A stretch of 64,000 nt of DNA from Acidobacteriota bacterium (GTDB lineage: Bacteria > Acidobacteriota > Thermoanaerobaculia > UBA5066): NCBI GenBank assembly GCA_029781975.1, contig JAKOVQ010000016.1, positions 62,001-126,000 of the forward strand. The letters run 5' to 3'. Made by a program: the position numbers and the translations under genes. Below, in pieces: positions 53,159 through 61,201 of this stretch (position 1 is its first letter; the number at the start of each line of letters is the position of its first letter). The notes below the pieces were generated by a model. The model did no database searches. It was not told the DNA's origin and saw nothing but the letters and a program-made list of their open reading frames with translations.

Positions 53159-53803
53159 GTGACATCCGCCTCCGACGGCCTCGTCCGCGGCGCCGACGGG
53201 CGGCTCCGCTGCTTCTGGGGCTCCGCAACCGACGACTACGCCGCCTACCACGACCGCGAGTGGGGCTTTCCGGTCACCGACGACCGGCGCCTCTTCGAGA
53301 AGCTCTGCCTCGAGGGGTTCCAGGCGGGGCTCTCGTGGCTCACGATCCTCCGGAAACGGGAGGCGTTCCGCCGGGCGTTCGCCGGCTTCGATCTCGACGC
53401 GGTCGCCCGCTTCGGAGCGAAGGACGTCGAGCGGCTCCTCCTCGACCCGGGGATCGTCCGCCATCGCGGGAAGATCGAGTCGACCGTGAACAACGCGCGG
53501 CGGGCCCGGGAGCTCGCCGCCGAGCACGGGTCGCTCGCGGCGTTCGTCTGGGGCTTCGAGCCCGACGCGGCGACGCGGCCCGCGCGCCTCACGCGCGCCG
53601 CCCTGTCCGCGCTCTCCTCGACTCCCGAGTCGAAGGCGCTCTCGAAGGAGCTGAAGCGGCGGGGCTGGAGCTTCGTCGGGCCGACCACGGTCTACGCCTT
53701 CATGCAGGCGATGGGGCTCGTGAACGACCACCTCGAGGGATGCTGGGTCCGCGAGGCGGCGGAGGGAGCCCGGCGGAAGCTCCGGCGGCCGGGGCGCCGC
53801 TGA
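53159..53803 (+). CDS. tag: DNA-3-methyladenine glycosylase I
   Basis: 214 residues, GTG start. Removes 3-methyladenine from alkylated DNA in base-excision repair. The N-terminal RCFWG ... YHDREWGFPV block carries the Cys and His, and NDHLEGC near the C-terminus carries the second His-Cys pair, together forming the Tag structural zinc site. The helix-hairpin-helix-like core EGFQAGLSWLTILRKREAFRRAFAGFD is strongly Tag-like. The extended N-terminus (~20 residues before RCFWG) is slightly longer than in E. coli Tag. Confidence 0.93.
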   Translation: MTSASDGLVRGADGRLRCFWGSATDDYAAYHDREWGFPVTDDRRLFEKLCLEGFQAGLSWLTILRKREAFRRAFAGFDLDAVARFGAKDVERLLLDPGIVRHRGKIESTVNNARRARELAAEHGSLAAFVWGFEPDAATRPARLTRAALSALSSTPESKALSKELKRRGWSFVGPTTVYAFMQAMGLVNDHLEGCWVREAAEGARRKLRRPGRR

Positions 53804-53878
53804 CGAGCCGACCCGGGGCCCGCGGGCGCGCGCGGGCCTCGCGGCCGGCAGGATCGAGGGAGGGGGGGGAGAGCCGCG

Positions 53879-54826
53879 ATGCGGATCGGCATCGACCTCG
53901 GCGGGACGAAGATCGAGGCGCTCGCCCTCGGCGACGGAGGGGCGGAGCTCCACCGGGTCCGGCGGCCGACGCCCCGGAGCTACGAGGGGTCGATCGAGGC
54001 GATCGTGGAGCTCGTCGCCGAGCTGGAAAGCGGGCTCGGCGGGCGCGCGACGGTCGGCGTCGGAATGCCGGGAGCCCTCTCGCCCGCCACCGGGCTGGTG
54101 AAGAACGCCAACTCGACCTGGCTGATCGGCCGTCCCCTCGGAGCGGACCTCTCCGCGCGGCTCGGGAGGGAGGTCCGCCTCGCGAACGACGCTAACTGCT
54201 TCGCGCTCTCCGAGGCCTCGGACGGCGCGGCGGCCGGCGCGGGGTGCGTCTTCGGCGTCATCGTCGGGACGGGGACCGGTGGCGGCCTCGCCGTCCACGG
54301 GAGGATCTGGACGGGGCCGAACGCCGTCGCGGGAGAGTGGGGCCACAACCCGCTCCCCTGGCCGTCCTCTGACGAGTGGCCCGGCCCGCGCTGCTACTGC
54401 GGCAAGACGGGGTGCATCGAGACGTTCCTCTCCGGGCCGGGCCTCGCCCGCGACTACCTCGTCCACGCTGGAGAGGGCAGGGCGAACGCGACGGCCGAGG
54501 AGGTGGCCGCGCTCGCCTCGTCCGGCGACGGCGCGGCGCGGGACGCCCTCTCGCGGTACGCGGAGCGGATGGCGCGCGCCCTGGCCTCGGTGATCAACGT
54601 CGTCGACCCGGAGGTCATCGTCCTGGGCGGGGGCCTCTCGCGCCTCCCTCACCTCTACGAGGAGGTGCCGCGCCAGTGGGGGCGCTGGGCCTTCTCGGAC
54701 CGGATCGACACGCGGCTCGTGCCCCCGCGGCACGGCGACTCGTCGGGCGTCCGCGGCGCCGCCTGGCTCTTCACCGAGGAGGAGGGGCGCGCGGCGGAAG
54801 GGGCCGCGGGCGCCACGCTATCCTGA
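53879..54826 (+). CDS. ROK-family sugar kinase
   Basis: 315 residues with GGGAGGGGGGGAGAG before the ATG. GIDLGGTKIEALAL is the phosphate-1 motif, GVGMPGALSP the sugar-binding turn, and GTGTGGGLAV phosphate-2. GHNPLPWP and CYCGKTGCIETFLSGPG form the ROK zinc site (His plus three Cys) and resemble fructokinase Mak and N-acetylhexosamine kinases. All catalytic motifs are intact. The SIS-domain gene follows four bases later, suggesting amino-sugar use; fructose is an alternative substrate. Confidence 0.9.
   Translation: MRIGIDLGGTKIEALALGDGGAELHRVRRPTPRSYEGSIEAIVELVAELESGLGGRATVGVGMPGALSPATGLVKNANSTWLIGRPLGADLSARLGREVRLANDANCFALSEASDGAAAGAGCVFGVIVGTGTGGGLAVHGRIWTGPNAVAGEWGHNPLPWPSSDEWPGPRCYCGKTGCIETFLSGPGLARDYLVHAGEGRANATAEEVAALASSGDGAARDALSRYAERMARALASVINVVDPEVIVLGGGLSRLPHLYEEVPRQWGRWAFSDRIDTRLVPPRHGDSSGVRGAAWLFTEEEGRAAEGAAGATLS
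54819..54824 (+). promoter_or_regulatory. -10-like TATCCT before the SIS gene
   Basis: TATCCT lies inside the last codons of the ROK gene and ends six bases before GTG 54831; a possible internal leaderless promoter. Confidence 0.35.
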
Positions 54827-54830
54827 CCGC

Positions 54831-55874
54831 GTGACCGAGCCGAGCCGGCCCCGCCGCTCCGTCCTCCTGGGCGAGATCCGCGAGCAGCCCGACGTCCTCG
54901 AGCGGCTCCTCTCCCGCGAGAGGGGTCGCGTGGCGCGGATGGGGAGGGAGCTGGGGCGGCGCGACCTCCGCTTCGTCCTGATCGCCGCGCGCGGGACGTC
55001 GGACAACGCGGCCCGCTACGCGCAGTACGCCCTGGGGCTGACGCGGCGGCTCCCGGTCGCCCTGGCCGCCCCCTCGCTGACGACCCTCTACGCCCGCCCG
55101 CCGCGGCTCTCGGGCGCGCTCGTCGTCGGGATCTCGCAGTCGGGCCGCTCGCCCGACGTCGTCGAGACGGTGGCCGCCGCCACGCGCGCGGGGGTCCCGA
55201 CGCTGGCGATCGTCAACGACGTGGAGAGCCCCCTCGCCCGCGCGGCCGAGCGCGTCCTCCCCCTCCACGCCGGCGAGGAGCGGAGCGTGGCGGCCACGAA
55301 GACGTACACCGCCCAGCTGGCGGCGGTCGCGCTCCTGGCCACGGCGCTCGCCGACGACCGGCGCCTCGCGCGCGGCCTCTCGTCCCTCCCCGGCGCGGTC
55401 GCCGAGGCGCTCGGCGCCGAGGGGTCCGCCCGGCGCGCGGCCCTCCTCCTGGCGGGCGCCTCGCGCGCCGCCGTGATGGGGCGCGGCCTCAACTACCCGA
55501 CGGCCCTCGAGCTGGCGCTGAAGCTGAAGGAGCTGGCGCTCCTCGAGGCCGAAGGGTTCTCGACCGCGGACTTCCGGCACGGCCCGATCGCGCTGGCGGG
55601 ACCGGGCTACCCCGTCGTCGTCGTCTCGCCTCCCGGGAGCGTCACCGCGCCCGACCTCGCCGAGCTGGCCGCCGAGCTGCGCCGGCGCGGGAGCGCCGTC
55701 CTGACGATCGGCGAGGGCGAGCGTCCCGCCATCCGGCTCCCGCGCGTGCCGGAGCTCCTCAGCCCGGTCGTCGCCGTCGTCCCCGGCCAGCTCCTGGCGT
55801 ACCACGCCTCGCGCCTGAGGGGACACGACCCCGACCGGCCGCGCGGCCTCGCCAAGGTCACCGAGACCCGGTAG
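54831..55874 (+). CDS. Double-SIS-domain isomerase/deaminase (GlmS-isomerase-like, NagB-II type)
   Basis: 347 residues, GTG start. Two SIS domains without the glutaminase half of GlmS. ARGTSDNAARYAQYAL and VVGISQSGRSPDVVETVAAA (phosphosugar-binding Ser cluster) form the first; GRGLNYPTALELALKLKEL with GFSTADFRHGP is the second-domain signature shared by GlmS and glucosamine-6-phosphate deaminase of the NagB-II/AgaS type. Probably deaminates or isomerises an aminohexose phosphate. Its operon partner is the ROK kinase, so together they could take a (acetyl)amino sugar into glycolysis; a deacetylase (NagA) is not in the window. Confidence 0.85.
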   Translation: MTEPSRPRRSVLLGEIREQPDVLERLLSRERGRVARMGRELGRRDLRFVLIAARGTSDNAARYAQYALGLTRRLPVALAAPSLTTLYARPPRLSGALVVGISQSGRSPDVVETVAAATRAGVPTLAIVNDVESPLARAAERVLPLHAGEERSVAATKTYTAQLAAVALLATALADDRRLARGLSSLPGAVAEALGAEGSARRAALLLAGASRAAVMGRGLNYPTALELALKLKELALLEAEGFSTADFRHGPIALAGPGYPVVVVSPPGSVTAPDLAELAAELRRRGSAVLTIGEGERPAIRLPRVPELLSPVVAVVPGQLLAYHASRLRGHDPDRPRGLAKVTETR

Positions 55875-55936
55875 GCCGGCGCCCTCGACGGGAGGGGGCG
55901 GAGGCGCTAACGTGACGGAAAACGGAAGGAGCAGTG

Positions 55937-56356
55937 ATGGGGCTCGACGTCTTCCACCAGGTCCTGCTGAGGCTGCACGAAGCGTGCGGCGGTGACCTGC
56001 GCGTCCACGTCAACATCATCGACGTCCTGCGCAAGGAGCGCCTCCTGGGGAACCAGGAGATGATCTTCGGGCGGCTCCTGCGCGAGGGCTGGGTCGCCAA
56101 CGCGCCCGGCGAGAACCGGGTCTTCGTCACCCCCTGGGGGGTCGACGAGCTCCGGAGGGCCCAGGAGCTCGACTCCGCCCCGGCCGCCACGCCGGAGACG
56201 GTCTCGAAGGCGACGGGAGCCGCCCGGCTCGCGCGCGAGCTGGCGGCGGCGCTCGACGAGCTGGCCGCGGCGCCGAAGGTGACGGCCAGGCTGAAGGGCC
56301 AGGTGAAGAAGGCGCAGGCGGCGCTCGCCGAAGCGGTCGCCGCGGCCCTGGAGTAG
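55937..56356 (+). CDS. Small protein with possible winged-helix fold
   Basis: 139 residues. AAGGAG lies five bases before ATG 55937, favouring it over the GTG three bases upstream. The first ~75 residues (VFHQVLLRLHEACGG, IDVLRKERLLGNQEMIFGRLLREGWVA and VFVTPWGVDELRRAQEL) look like helix-helix-helix-wing and could bind DNA. The C-terminal half is a long Ala/Leu/Glu helix. It lies 17 bases before the kinase gene, probably in the same transcript. Family not recognised. Confidence 0.65.
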   Translation: MGLDVFHQVLLRLHEACGGDLRVHVNIIDVLRKERLLGNQEMIFGRLLREGWVANAPGENRVFVTPWGVDELRRAQELDSAPAATPETVSKATGAARLARELAAALDELAAAPKVTARLKGQVKKAQAALAEAVAAALE

Positions 56357-56373
56357 AGCGGCCCGCACGCCGC

Positions 56374-59010
56374 ATGCCGCTCGCGCCCGGCAGCCGCCTG
56401 GGGCCCTACCAGATCGTCGCGCCGCTCGGCGCGGGGGGGATGGGAGAGGTCTGGCGGGCGCGCGACACGGCGCTCGAGCGCGACGTCGCGCTGAAGGTCC
56501 TCCCCGAGCGGCTCTCCTCGGACCCGGACGCCCTCGAGCGGTTCCAGCGCGAGGCGCGGGTGGTCGCCGCGCTCTCGCACCCCTCGCTCGTCGCCATCCA
56601 CGGCTTCGGCGAGGAGCAGGGCCTTCACTACGCGGTCCTCGAGCTCCTCGACGGCGAGCCGCTGTCGGCCTTCCTCGCGCGCGGCCCGCTCCCCGTCCGC
56701 CGGGCGCTGGAGTGGGCGGTCGAGATCGCGAGCGGCCTGGGCGCGGCCCACGAGAGCGGCGTCGTCCACCGGGACCTGAAGCCAGACAACCTCTTCGTCA
56801 CCCGGGGCGGCCGCGTCAAGGTGCTGGACTTCGGCCTGGCCCGCGACGTCCGCCTCCCCGCGCCGCGGATCACGACGCCCGGCCTCGTCGTCGGGACGGC
56901 GGCGTACATGTCCCCGGAGCAGGTGCAGGGGATCGACGTCGGGGTCGGCTCGGACATCTTCTCGTTCGGGTCGGTCCTCTTCGAGATGCTGACCGGGCAG
57001 AGCCCGTTCGCTCGGGCGACGGCCGCCGAGACGATGACGGCCGTCCTGCGCGACGAGCCCCCGGACCTCCTCGCCCTCCGCCCCCTCCTCCCCCCGGCCC
57101 TCGCCCGGATCGTCCAGCGCTGCCTGGAGAAGCGGCCGGAGGAGCGGTTCCGCTCGGCCGCGGACCTCGCCTTCGCCCTGGCGGCCGTCGTCGACCCGTC
57201 CGCCGCGGGACGGTCGTCGTCGGCCAAGGCCGCCGTGACCGAGGGGCGCTTCCGGCTCCCCCGCTCCCGAAGGCTGCGGGCCGCCCTCGGGGGAGCCGCC
57301 GCCGTCGTCCTCCTCGCCGCCGGGTTCGCAGCGGGCCGGCGGGCGGGGAGTCTCTTCGGACGGGCGGCCGGGGCGCAGGCGCCTCTCGTCCGCCTCGCGC
57401 TCGCGGCGCCGGCGCCGTCCGACCTCGCGCTCGGCGACCAGTTCCCGGCCCTCGCCCTCTCCCCCGACGGCACGCGGCTCGCCTGGGTCGCAAACGTCGG
57501 GGTGACCACCGAGATCCGGCTCCAGTCCCTCGACGCCGGGACGTCGGCGCCGGTCTCCGGGACGGAAGGGGCGGAGGCCCCCTTCTTCTCCCCCGACGGC
57601 GCATGGCTCGGCTACTTCCAGGGAGGCGCCCTCCGGAAGCTGCCGCTCTCCGGAGGGGCGCCGGTGACGATCTGCAAGGCGACGAACCCGCGCGGGGTCT
57701 CGTGGAGGAGCGACGGGACGCTCCTCGTCGTGCCCGGGACCTACGGCGTCGTCTGCGAGGCGACGGCCGAGGGCGGCCCGCTCCGCCCGCTCTCGGCCCT
57801 CGACGCCGAAAGCGGCGAGAGGGCGCACCGCTGGCCCGTCGCCGTGCCGGGGAGCCGTTCGTTCGTCTACGCGGTCGGCCGGGGGAGCTCGTGGGACGAC
57901 GCCGAGATCGTCGCGCAGGGACCCGACGGCGCGAGGAAGCTCCTCGTGAAGGGGGGGACCGATCCCCGCATCCTCCCGTCGGGTCACCTCCTCTGGGCGC
58001 GGCACGGGGCCCTCTTCGCCGCGCCGTTCGACGCGCGGCGGCTCGCGCTGGCGGGCCCGGCGGTCGAGGTCGCCACGGACGTCCTGACGACGGCGAGCGG
58101 CGTGGCACAGGCCGCCGTCTCCCCTCGCGGAGCGCTCCTCGTCGTGCCTGCCGCCGCCGGCGACCGGCGCTCGCTCCTCCTCTGGGCCGACCGGGACGGG
58201 ACGCTCCGCCCCGCGCTCGAGCGGCCCGAGCGGTTCACCGCGCCGCCTCGGCTCTCGCCCGACGGCCGGCGCCTCCTCCTGACGATCGACGAGACCGTCT
58301 GGGTCCACGACCTCTCGCGCGGGACGAGGACCCGCCTGACCACGGGCGCGCGCGCCATCTACCCCGCGTTCGCCGGGGCGGACCGGGTCGTCTTCGCCTC
58401 CGAGCGCGACGGGCCCTGGAGCCTCTACGCCGTCGCCGCCGACGGGAGCGGCGGCGAGACCCCCCTCGGCCCCGCGCCGAAGCCGCGGATCCCGTACGAC
58501 GTCTCGCCGGACGGACGCCTCCTCCTCTACGGCGAGGGGGCGGACGACGCCCTCTTCGTCCGTCCGCTCGACGGGCCGGCGGACGCGGCACGCCCGGTGG
58601 GCGAGGCCGCCGACGCGCAGGAGGCGCGGCTCTCGCCCGACGGGAGGTTCGTCGCCTCCATCTCCACCCGGTCGGGCCGGCCCGAGGTGGTCGTCCGTCC
58701 CGCCGGCGGCGGGACGGGGCGCTGGCAGGTCTCCGCGGACGGCGGCCTCTCGCCCCGCTGGGCTCCGGACGGGCGGACGATCTACTACCGGAACGGGCGG
58801 CGGCTGGTCGCCGTCCCGCTCGTCCCGGGCCGCGGCTTCGACCTCGGTCCGGCCGCGACCGTGCTCGAGGCGCGCTTCACCAGCTTCGAGGTGGGGCGCG
58901 ACGGAAGGTTCCTCCTGGCGGTCCCGCCGGCGGACGAGGGGCGGCTCCCCCTCGCGTGGCTCGACGGATGGCTCGCGGAGGTCAGCCGGCGCGCTCCGCG
59001 GGACCGCTGA
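56374..59010 (+). CDS. Ser/Thr protein kinase with TolB/PD40-like propeller
   Basis: 878 residues. The kinase domain (~10-270) has LGAGGMGEVWRARD, VALKVLPERLS, HRDLKPDN, DFGLARDV and MSPEQVQG. A membrane helix follows (LGGAAAVVLLAAGFAAG, ~305-325). The propeller (~345-870) contains LSPDGTRLAWV, FSPDGAWLGYF, LSPDGRRLLLT, VSPDGRLLLYG and WAPDGRTIYYR repeats. The start MPLAPGSRLGPYQI parallels the MALAPG starts at 32621 and 35423, although the DNA here is more diverged. Its last 29 bases overlap the convergent gene. A short possible DNA-binding protein precedes it. Confidence 0.92.
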   Translation: MPLAPGSRLGPYQIVAPLGAGGMGEVWRARDTALERDVALKVLPERLSSDPDALERFQREARVVAALSHPSLVAIHGFGEEQGLHYAVLELLDGEPLSAFLARGPLPVRRALEWAVEIASGLGAAHESGVVHRDLKPDNLFVTRGGRVKVLDFGLARDVRLPAPRITTPGLVVGTAAYMSPEQVQGIDVGVGSDIFSFGSVLFEMLTGQSPFARATAAETMTAVLRDEPPDLLALRPLLPPALARIVQRCLEKRPEERFRSAADLAFALAAVVDPSAAGRSSSAKAAVTEGRFRLPRSRRLRAALGGAAAVVLLAAGFAAGRRAGSLFGRAAGAQAPLVRLALAAPAPSDLALGDQFPALALSPDGTRLAWVANVGVTTEIRLQSLDAGTSAPVSGTEGAEAPFFSPDGAWLGYFQGGALRKLPLSGGAPVTICKATNPRGVSWRSDGTLLVVPGTYGVVCEATAEGGPLRPLSALDAESGERAHRWPVAVPGSRSFVYAVGRGSSWDDAEIVAQGPDGARKLLVKGGTDPRILPSGHLLWARHGALFAAPFDARRLALAGPAVEVATDVLTTASGVAQAAVSPRGALLVVPAAAGDRRSLLLWADRDGTLRPALERPERFTAPPRLSPDGRRLLLTIDETVWVHDLSRGTRTRLTTGARAIYPAFAGADRVVFASERDGPWSLYAVAADGSGGETPLGPAPKPRIPYDVSPDGRLLLYGEGADDALFVRPLDGPADAARPVGEAADAQEARLSPDGRFVASISTRSGRPEVVVRPAGGGTGRWQVSADGGLSPRWAPDGRTIYYRNGRRLVAVPLVPGRGFDLGPAATVLEARFTSFEVGRDGRFLLAVPPADEGRLPLAWLDGWLAEVSRRAPRDR

Positions 59011-59764
59011 TCCCGCCGCCGCCCGAGGCGGGAGGGACGAGCCCCGCCGACGCCTCGAGGCGGGTGGCCGACCGGCGGGCCTCCTCGAGACGGTCCGCCG
59101 GGACCGGGAGGCGAACGCGCATCCCGAGCCCCGGAAGCGTCAGGCCGACCGAGCGCCAGCGGAGGGAGAGGCTCAGGTGCGCCGGCGCCTCGCCCTCCAC
59201 GGCCGCGCCCCGGAGCTCGTAGCCTCCGGGGAGGAGCGGCGCCCGCCGTGCCCAACGGACCGCCAGGGGCCCGGCCACGACGCGCCGCGGCTCGATCGTC
59301 ACCGGGGGCGTCTCCTCCGCGAGGGCGTCGAGCGCCGCCCACCGGAGGGCGACGACGCCGGCGCCGAAGACCGCCCCGACCGCGGCCCACCCCGCGAGGA
59401 GAGCGACGAGGAGCGGCGCCCCGGCCTCCGGGCGGGGCGGGCCGAGGAGGACGTCCGCGAGGCCCGGGACGAGGAAGCCGGCCGTGGCGCGCGGGATCGT
59501 CCGGAACGCCCGACGCCTCTCGAGCGCGACGAAGGCCGTCCACTCGTCGGCCGACGGGCGGAGATGGGCGACGACCGGCTGCAGGCCCGTCAGCTCGCGC
59601 TCCTCCTCGCGACGCGTCCTGACGGCCGCCAGGAGGAGAAACGCCGCGACGGCGAGGAGCGCTCCCCCGGCGCGGACGACCGGCCGGCCGCCCGAGACGA
59701 GGAGCGCGGCCGCCGCCAGGCCCGCCGCGGCCGCGAGGAGCCGGAGCCGCTCGGAGGCCGTCAC
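58982..59764 (-). CDS. Membrane protein of unknown function
   Basis: 260 residues from GTG 59764, which overlaps the aldehyde dehydrogenase stop as GTGA. Two N-terminal helices (LLAAAAGLAAAALLVSGG; GGALLAVAAFLLLAAV) precede a cytoplasmic segment; a further pair (LLVALLAGWAAVGAVFGAGVVAL) sits mid-protein. A ~130-residue C-terminal domain shows beta-strand alternation (LSLSLRWRSVGLTLPGLGMRVRLPVP). No family recognised. Its 3' end overlaps the convergent kinase by 29 bases. Confidence 0.65.
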   Translation of the reverse strand: MTASERLRLLAAAAGLAAAALLVSGGRPVVRAGGALLAVAAFLLLAAVRTRREEERELTGLQPVVAHLRPSADEWTAFVALERRRAFRTIPRATAGFLVPGLADVLLGPPRPEAGAPLLVALLAGWAAVGAVFGAGVVALRWAALDALAEETPPVTIEPRRVVAGPLAVRWARRAPLLPGGYELRGAAVEGEAPAHLSLSLRWRSVGLTLPGLGMRVRLPVPADRLEEARRSATRLEASAGLVPPASGGGGISGPAERAG

Positions 59765-61179
59765 CGGAGGACCAGCAGCCGCTCCTCCGTCATCTCGCGG
59801 TAGGCGAAGGAGGGCCCTTCCCGTCCGACTCCCGACTCCTTGACACCTCCGTACGGCATCGGGTCGCACCGCCACGTCGGCACGTCCCCCTGGACGATCC
59901 CCCCGACGTGGAGGGTCTCCCACGCCCGCCGGAGCTTCGCGACGTCGCGGGTGAAGAGCCCCGCCTGGAGCCCGTAGCGCGAGTCGTTCACCGCCGCGAG
60001 CGCCTCGTCGAAGGCGTCGTACGGCGCGAGGACGGCGACGGGGCCGAAGACCTCGCTCGAGACGACCGGCTGGTCGGCCGGGACCTCCGAAAGGAGCGTG
60101 GGCCGGACCACCGGGCCTTCCGCCGTCCCTCCCGCCAGGAGGCGTCCCCCCGCGGCGCGCGCCCGCGAGACCCAGTCGAGGACGCGCTCGCCGTTCGCCG
60201 CGTCGATCATCGGCCCGCAGAGGGTCCGGGGGTCCGCCGGGTCGCCCGCGACGACGGCCTCCGTCGCCGCGGCGAGGAGCTCGACGAAGGCCGGGTAGAC
60301 GGAGCGGTGGACGAGGACGCGCTGGACGCTGATGCACGACTGTCCCGCGTAGGCGAAGGCGGCGGCCGCGATCCGGCGGGCCGCGTCGGCGAGGTCGTCC
60401 CAGTCGGGCTCGACGACGACGGCCGCGTTCCCGCCGAGCTCCAGCGTCACCCGCTTGTCCCAGGCGGCCTTCTTCAGCCCCCAGCCGACCTCGGCCGAGC
60501 CGGTGAAGGTGAGGAGGGCGAAGCGGCGGTCGGTCACGAGCGGGGAGAGGTCCGAGGCGCGGCTCGGAACGACGGAGAGCGCGCCGGGCGGGAGGCCCGC
60601 CTCGACGAGCGCCGCGCCGAGGGCGAGCGCGGCCGAGGGGGTCTGGCTCGCCGGCTTGAGGACCACGGGGCAGCCCGCCGCCACGGCCGGGGCGAGCTTG
60701 TGGCAGACGAGGTTCAGGGGGAAGTTGAACGGCGTGATCGCCAGGACCGGCCCGACCGGGACCCGCTTCACGAGGGCGAGCCGCCCGGCGCCGCTCCCGA
60801 AGCCCGAGAGGTCGCGCGCCTCCACCTCCGGGTAGCGGGCGACGTGCGCCGCGGCGAGGAGCGTGTCCCCCGCGCGCTCGACCTCGGCACGCGCCAGGGC
60901 GAGGGGCTTGCCCGCCTCCTCGACGAGGATCGCGGCGAGCTCGTCCTTCCTCGACAGGAGCGCGGCGCGGGCCCCCTCGAGGACCGTGGCGCGGCGCTCC
61001 GCGGAGAGGGCCGCGAGGGCCGGGGCCGCGGCGGCGGCGGTCGCGGCCGCCTCGGCGAGGTGGGCGGGGCCGGCGCGGGCGACGCGCGAGACGGGCCGGC
61101 CCGTGAAGGGGGAGCGGACCTCCAGCGTCCCCTCCCCGTCCCTGAGGTCGCCGCCGAGGATCAGCCGGGCCTCTCGCAT
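59761..61179 (-). CDS. Aldehyde dehydrogenase family protein
   Basis: 472 residues with GGGAGGGG before the ATG. Oxidises an aldehyde with NAD(P)+. ITPFNFPLNLVCHKLAPAVAAG is the cofactor-binding region, FTGSAEVG the dinucleotide loop, LELGGNAAVVVEPD holds the general-base Glu, and GQSCISVQRV carries the catalytic Cys. PYGGVKESGVGREG near the C-terminus is the usual anchor loop. Overall it resembles NADP-glyceraldehyde-3-phosphate or lactaldehyde dehydrogenases, but the substrate cannot be assigned. It is coupled by overlap to the membrane protein downstream. Confidence 0.92.
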   Translation of the reverse strand: MREARLILGGDLRDGEGTLEVRSPFTGRPVSRVARAGPAHLAEAAATAAAAAPALAALSAERRATVLEGARAALLSRKDELAAILVEEAGKPLALARAEVERAGDTLLAAAHVARYPEVEARDLSGFGSGAGRLALVKRVPVGPVLAITPFNFPLNLVCHKLAPAVAAGCPVVLKPASQTPSAALALGAALVEAGLPPGALSVVPSRASDLSPLVTDRRFALLTFTGSAEVGWGLKKAAWDKRVTLELGGNAAVVVEPDWDDLADAARRIAAAAFAYAGQSCISVQRVLVHRSVYPAFVELLAAATEAVVAGDPADPRTLCGPMIDAANGERVLDWVSRARAAGGRLLAGGTAEGPVVRPTLLSEVPADQPVVSSEVFGPVAVLAPYDAFDEALAAVNDSRYGLQAGLFTRDVAKLRRAWETLHVGGIVQGDVPTWRCDPMPYGGVKESGVGREGPSFAYREMTEERLLVLR

Positions 61180-61201
61180 CGCCCCTCCCTTCCGTCCCGC
61201 C

